A DNA stretch of 64,000 nucleotides from Uranotaenia lowii (lineage: Eukaryota > Arthropoda > Insecta > Diptera > Culicidae), in contig NC_073692.1 of the NCBI RefSeq assembly GCF_029784155.1, positions 272,615,827 through 272,679,826 of the forward strand, in the 5' to 3' direction. Positions within the stretch are counted from its first letter, which is position 1. The number at the start of each line of letters is the position of its first letter. Position numbers and translations under genes: made by a program. Shown here piece by piece: positions 59,020 through 64,000 of this stretch. The notes beneath the pieces are model-generated. The model was not told the origin of the DNA. It ran no database searches and saw only the letters and a program-made list of their open reading frames with translations.

Positions 59020-61004
59020 TTAAAGCCGGATAATAACATGAAAAGCAATGCTTTCTTTAAAATTTTGCGAAATGAGCTATTGTCATCAATAGTCGTCTCA
59101 AATTTAGACTTCTTCCTTCTTTCAATACAAAAGTCTTAGAAACAATTGGAATTGAATTAGAAACGTCCATGGGGAAAATTATATTTATTGCCGCATATTT
59201 GCCTTTGAAATGTAGCGGTGAACAGAAACATTTTTTGAAGGAAGATTTACAAAAACTCACCAGAAATAAATTTATTTTTTTATTATTGGTGACTTTAATG
59301 CAAAACACCGATCTTGGAATAATATTTCATCAAATTCAAATGGGAATATTTAATTTAATGACTGCTCTGCTGGTTATTATACTGTTGAATATCCTAATGG
59401 GCGTACTTGTTTCTCTTCGATTAGAAATCCTTCCACAATTGATTTGGTTCTAACGGATTTAGGCGAGCATTGTAGTCAATTAGTTACTCATGCGGACCTC
59501 GATTCAGACCACCTTCCAGCTTCCACCTTCCACCTTCCAACTTTTCTTTATCCCAAAGTCCCATTAAAAACCCTTTAAAATCAACTTTTAACATTCAAAA
59601 AGCTGACTGGGAGCGATATAGGAATTTTATTGAACGTAATTTAGATGTAAACGTTCCACTGAATTCAATTGAAGATATTGATTTGGCTGTAGAAAATTTG
59701 ACAACTTCAATAATCAATGCTAAAGCCGCTTCAATACCCAAAGTTAAACAAAAATTTAATCAACATTTGATCGATATTTGATACGACTGAAAAACCTTAT
59801 TATCCTTATTTGAAATTCATTTATTGCGACCTTCAAAAAGAGATCAAGCGTCGTTTAAACTTCATTCGTAATGAAATTTTGCTAAAGCAGTAGAGGACAT
59901 AAAACCCTACTCAAACCCATTTTGGAAAATAACTAAAACTCTGAAAAAGCCCCAGAAGCCAATTCCTACTTTGAAAGATGAGGATAAACTTCTTTAAACC
60001 AATTCAGAAAAGGCTCAAAAATAAGCCCAACAATTTGAGCCTACTCATGATTTTAATTTCAACGTTGTAAGTCCAATTGATGCTCAAATTTCCCTTGAAT
60101 TTGATGATATTCTTTCTAAACTAAATGTATTTGAAAGTTCTTGTGAGACAAATATTGATGAACTTAAATTGATTTTCAAAAAAATTAAAAATAGCCCCGG
60201 GGGAAGATGGGATTTTCTATATTCTTATTTAAAAGTTGCCTGAAAGCACTTTAAATTTTTTAGTTAAAATCTTCAATAAATGTTTTCACTTTGTTTATTT
60301 TCCCAATAAATGGAAAAATGCCAAATCAACTCCAATTTTGAAACCTGGAAAAAGTGCTTCAGAGCCTTCAAGTTATCGACCAATTAGTTTGCTTCCTTCT
60401 TTAAGTAAACTATTTAAGAGAGTTATTTTGAATAGAATGATGATTCACATTAATCAGAATTCTATTTTTCCTGATGAACAATGTGGTTTTCGTCATGGAC
60501 ATTCTACTACACATCAACTTTTGAGTGTAACTAATATGATTAACGCTAGCCAATCTGAAGGTTATTCACCTGGTGTTGCTCTTCTAGATATTGAAAAAGC
60601 TTTTGACAGTGTTTGGCACAAAGGTTTAGTAGCTAAATTAGCTCGATTTGATTTTCCTGTATATGTCACCAAAATTATTCAAAATTACTTGACTAACCGA
60701 ACCTTACAAGTAAGCTATCGAAATCCATGCTCTGAAAGGACACCCATTAGAGCTGGTGTCCCTCAGGGCAGTATACTTGAGTCAATTTTAAACAATATTT
60801 TTACTTCTGATCTTCCTGATGTACCAGAAGGAAAAGTCAGAAGATTTTTTGCTGACAACACTTTGCTTGCAGCCAAAGGAAGGAATTTACGGGTGGTACG
60901 CAGTAGATTGCAACAAAATTTAAATTCCTTTTTGAATAACTTGAAAATGTGGAAAATTTCTCCTAACGCATCTAAAACTCAACTTATTTTATTTCCCCTT
61001 AAGC

Positions 61005-61962
61005 TAAGCTTGCCAGATACTTACAGAAAAAAGCGGGACATTTCACGAAGAAAAAGCGGGACACAGTCGAAAAAAGCGGGACATCTAAGAAAATCTTTAA
61101 AAAACCTTAATTGTGTAGCCAAACTTATAAGTTAACCATCAGCCAAAGTTGTGCATATAAATTACACGCAGATTGATTTCACTCAGTTTTTTTTACATGA
61201 CTTCTATTTACACGTTTTTTTTGCCATATGCACTGTTATTTTCCGCGAATTATTACGTTATTTGAGAGAAAATATTTCAAATCGTACATGGAAACGACAG
61301 ATTTGATACCGTGAAAAAAAAAACCTTTGTGTAATTTGTTTAAAAAATAGTTTGTTTGGCCATTTGTTTAAAAATATGAAAACTAAAGAAAACTTCCATC
61401 ACTTTTTATCTTTATATACTTTGGACAATTGAGTCGACAAAGGTGGTGTAAAATAATGCAATTTAACTAAGATTCCAGCGCAAAAATAAATCTCTTTAAT
61501 TCTATAATCTGTTATTATTTAGAGGCAACCTAAACAATATTTTCTTCATACATTGGTCGAACGTGCTCCAAGAACACTTAACTTAATCAGAATCTTACTG
61601 TAATGCTAGAGCTTTAGAGTTATTCAGTATTGCCTTAAATAAACTATGATAAATACTACTTATTTAGAGAAAAAAGCAACATTTTCAGGTTTTATAACAG
61701 GTTAAAAGACCAAGTTTAAGTTTCATATGTGACCTGAAGATTCTCATAAACCAATCAGTGTTACTTGGGAAAGATGTATTTGAAAAGTTTTCTGTTCATC
61801 ACAGAATTGAAATTGAGACTAAAGTTTGATTTTTTCCAGTGTTATTCAGTTAACTTTTTTTCAAGAAAAAAAGCGGGACATTTTGAGGGAAAAGCGGGAC
61901 AGCGGGACATTCAACAAAAAAGCGGGACATGTCTTGCTTTTGCGGGACGGATGGCAACCCTA
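61005..61962. mobile_element. hAT element in the Jockey RT, perfect 8-bp TSD
   Basis: The left end TAAGCTTGCCAGATAC and the right end (reverse complement) TAGGGTTGCCATCCGTC share the TA(A/G)G(C/G)TTGCCA pattern of hAT. CCTTAAGC is exact at 60997-61004 and 61963-61970. A motif AAAAAGCGGGACAT is repeated about seven times, three near the left end (61029-61082) and four near the right end (61868-61945), in the same orientation. 958 bp, non-coding between. Confidence 0.85.
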
Positions 61963-62576
61963 CCTTAAGCCAAGAGCTCAATTTTTAAAACCTTATGAAA
62001 ATCATGTTATAACTTTTAATGGGGTTTCATTAGAATGGTCTGATCACGTGAAGTACTTGAGACTCACACTTGATCGGAATCTTACTTTTAAAAATTACAT
62101 TGAAGATATTCAATCTAAATGTACACTAAATCTCTTTATTCTCTCATCAACAGAAAATCCAGACTGTGCCTGAGGAATAAGATGCTGATCTACGAACAAG
62201 TGTTCCGACTAGCGATAATGTATGCAGTTCCGATTTGGTCTAGCTGCTGCGCGATGAGGAAAAGAGCCATCCAGAGGATTCAGAACAAGGTTCTGAAAAT
62301 GATTTTGCGGCTTCCACCTTGGCAAAGCACCGAAGATCTTCATCGGATTGCGGGCATTGAATCGATCGAAGAGATGGCCAACAAAATCATCTCTATCTTC
62401 AGAGGCAAATCGATGCAGTCTTTCATAGCAGAGATTCATTCTCTGTATTATTTTATTTTAGGATAGTTTTAGTTTCAGTTTAAGTTTAAAATATTTTTGA
62501 CATTACAAGATGTTCTCCTGCATTGAAATAATTGATTGCGCTCATCAAATGTAAGTCTTGTAAATAAATTTTGTGT

Positions 62577-63019
62577 AACCTGTATATGACGCTCATTAGA
62601 CCGGTTGTTCTCTACGGGCACGAGACATGGATATTGCTCGAGGAGGACCTGCGTACACTCGGAGTTTTAGAGCGACGAGTGTTAAGAACCATCTTTGGCG
62701 GCGTACAGGAGAACGGAGTGTGGAGGCGAAGGATGAACCACGAGCTCGCGCGCCTCTACGGCGAACCCAGTATCCAGAAGGTGGTGAAGGCTGGCCGGAT
62801 ACGCTGGGCGGGACATGTTGCGAGAATGCCGGACGACTGTCCTGCAAAACAGGTGTTCGCTACGAATCCGGTAGGAACAAGACGAGCGGGGGCGCAACGA
62901 GCGAGGTGGTTAGACCAAGTGGAGCGTGATCTGGCGAACGTGGGGTGCCCGAGAAACTGGAGAACGGTTGCTATGAACCGAGTGAATTTTAGGAATTATG
63001 TTCGTCAAGTTATGTCGTG
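62577..63019 (+). pseudogene. LINE 3' end (C-terminal ORF2 fragment)
   Basis: A 5'-truncated fragment whose frame runs open from 62577 to the stop at 63018-63020. It has MTLIRPVVLYGHETWILLEE, ERRVLRTIFGGV, GRIRWAGHVARMPDDCPAKQ and RARWLDQVERDLA, the usual C-terminal YGxETW and RWxGHxxRM layout of RTE-like and related LINEs. An A/T-rich tail (AATAAATAAAAAAAATAATA) follows. This frame is undamaged, so the insertion is fairly young. It abuts the Jockey 3' UTR directly. Confidence 0.8.
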
Positions 63020-63231
63020 AGACGGAATACTATGTAAATAAATAAAAAAAATAATAAATAAATTTTTAGTATTTAGTCAACTATAGGGGCCTGAACAGTT
63101 CATTATTGAGCTGAACGCCTAATTCAATACAATAATGTAATATAAATGTAATGATGAATTGGTACAAATAAAGACATATTAAAAAAAAGCATTAAAAGTC
63201 AGTTTCATCAGATGCTAGATTTCGTAGCACG

Positions 63232-63444
63232 GTGGAATCGATGAGGAATGGTTAAAAGATACAAATCCTACTGGTCTTGTTTTTTAAATCTCCTAAAATT
63301 ATTTTTTAATTCCGATTCCCTTTCATGTTGAAAATTCCGCGGTAAAAATCGGGTGAATCGGAATAAAAATAGTTCTAGGAGGTTTTAAACAACAAGACCA
63401 GTTGAGTTTTCATCTTATTATACAATCATTCCCCATCGATTCCA
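63232..63444. repeat. Imperfect palindrome (~100-bp arms)
   Basis: GTGGAATCGATGAGGAATG at 63232 pairs with CATTCCCCATCGATTCCAC at 63426-63444. Inner blocks 'TGGTCTTGTT' and 'AACAAGACCA' also pair, as do 'AATTCCGATTC' and 'GAATCGGAAT'. Probably a small MITE. No target duplication is evident. Confidence 0.6.
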
Positions 63445-64000
63445 CAATGTAACAAACACTAGTTGAGTCACTTTTTTGAGTTATTGATAAAACAAGAGTT
63501 TTTCACCCTCCTAGAATAATTCTTGGTAATGTTTTTTTTCTTTTCAAAACAACAAGGTTTTAAAATTGATTAAGCTCTAGAGAACCGGAAAATTCTGAAT
63601 CCGAATTTTTCATAATAAGTTCTAAAAATACAAAATGACAGATTTATGATTTTTTTAGTGCCTATTTTGTCCTTCTTCTTATTCCTCAGAACATACTAGA
63701 AGTATGATTAAGAGACTTCTCGAATTTGCAATAAAAAAATTTCAAACATCAGATAAGATAAAATTTACGCTACTTCACAGATTAACTGATACAGATGCCC
63801 GCGTACATATGTCATTTAATCTTTATTCAGCCTCAATGCACGAACGGTAAAACAAAAATACACAATAAACAACCGACGAACGTTCCGGAAATCCCGCAAT
63901 AAATCAAAACAATGTGATCGATTAACATCTTCTTGAGGTAGACTGACTTTCGGCTGTCCATAACACTAACAAAGCTGTTGAGGGACGCCCGTCTGGAGCC
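63445..64000. other. Unassigned sequence to the window edge
   Basis: AT-rich to about 63780. The final ~200 bases are less AT-rich and contain short opposing frames, possibly the edge of another gene or element continuing outside the window. Confidence 0.3.

Larger units (their letters stand above)
54560..62560 (+). pseudogene. Jockey-type LINE, nearly complete but dead, twice interrupted
   Basis: ORF1 (about 54574-55285) has two CX2CX4HX4C zinc knuckles (CRRCQAFCHGTKNC, CMLCGSFDHEKFKC) and a worn third, with a frameshift near 54840. ORF2 begins at about 55430 with the endonuclease (NLMNWNARSLLANLDEFF). The motif AAISETF is cut at 55544 and resumes at 59024 with KPDNNMKSNAFFKILRNELL; the endonuclease then continues to about 59580 (VLETIGIELE-like, IDLVLTDLGEHCSQL, DLDSDHLP). 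The RT runs from about 60060 with SYRPISLLPSLSKLFKRVIL, GFRHGHSTTHQLL, LLDIEKAFDSVWHKGL and GVPQGSILE. The expected FADD box reads FADN, so the catalytic site is lost. A hAT element splits it at 61005; it resumes at 61971 (NHVITFNGVSLEWSDHVKYL). The 3' part ends near 62470 and is followed by a 3' UTR. About 3.56 kb remains after removing inserts. Confidence 0.9.

Overview
The window looks like a TE-rich euchromatic stretch of a mosquito (Culicidae, probably culicine) chromosome. It is AT-rich, has short insect introns, holds a cluster of secreted chitin-binding peritrophin genes, and is full of nested DNA transposons, MITEs and non-LTR retrotransposons of types common in mosquito genomes. The species cannot be fixed from sequence alone. 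I see no tRNA, rRNA, CRISPR or bacterial-type operon.

Host genes. Three peritrophin-type (CBM14 / type-2 chitin-binding) genes lie on the minus strand. Gene A (10462-11044) has two exons, 173 aa and 2 CBM14 domains joined by a Thr-rich linker. Gene B (20574-22629) is modelled here with three exons, 616 aa, 7 CBM14 domains and a long Pro-rich linker. Gene C (41917-53857) has two exons, 292 aa and 4 CBM14 domains, split by an 11-kb intron. All have a signal peptide, and a TATA-like box and a nearby AATAAA can be placed for most. They probably encode extracellular matrix proteins of the peritrophic matrix or cuticle. The gene B splice and the gene C long intron are my models, supported by splice sites, phase and domain continuity.

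Transposon layers, left to right: a diverged direct duplication (1-0.95 kb); a hAT-like foldback (2561-3339, perfect 8-bp TSD); a long inverted repeat (3.87-5.66 kb); a dead Tc1-like transposase (5.72-9.72 kb) opened by a ~2.9-kb insert that itself holds a Harbinger-like MITE, a near-perfect 280-bp-arm hairpin and a small split-gene start; a TTAA-flanked piggyBac-like MITE (11.58-12.18 kb); a hAT element (13.23-17.00 kb); two internally deleted LINEs (17.1-18.4 and 19.0-20.0 kb); a large foldback (23.8-28.7 kb) whose right arm was hit by an element with iterated 'ATACCCCTTTG' motifs and by a retroposon with an 18-bp TSD; a second hAT-like foldback (30.17-31.99 kb); a degenerate tandem-repeat tract split by a hAT element (33.2-35.0 kb); a complete tRNA-derived SINE (36.19-36.36 kb); a LINE broken by a Tc1/mariner-type element (37.20-39.11 kb) and joined tail-to-tail to another fragment.

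Gene C's intron (42.15-53.22 kb) is almost wholly a ~9.8-kb hAT insertion with a perfect 8-bp TSD. Nested inside it are a 5.3-kb element with TIRs and subterminal repeats that carries a dystrobrevin-like pseudogene, and a TA-flanked foldback. To the right, a Jockey-type LINE (54.56-62.56 kb) was split by a TTAA-flanked palindromic piggyBac-like element and by a hAT element; both junctions can be read to the base. Another LINE 3' end follows at 62.58-63.02 kb, then an imperfect palindrome at 63.2-63.4 kb.
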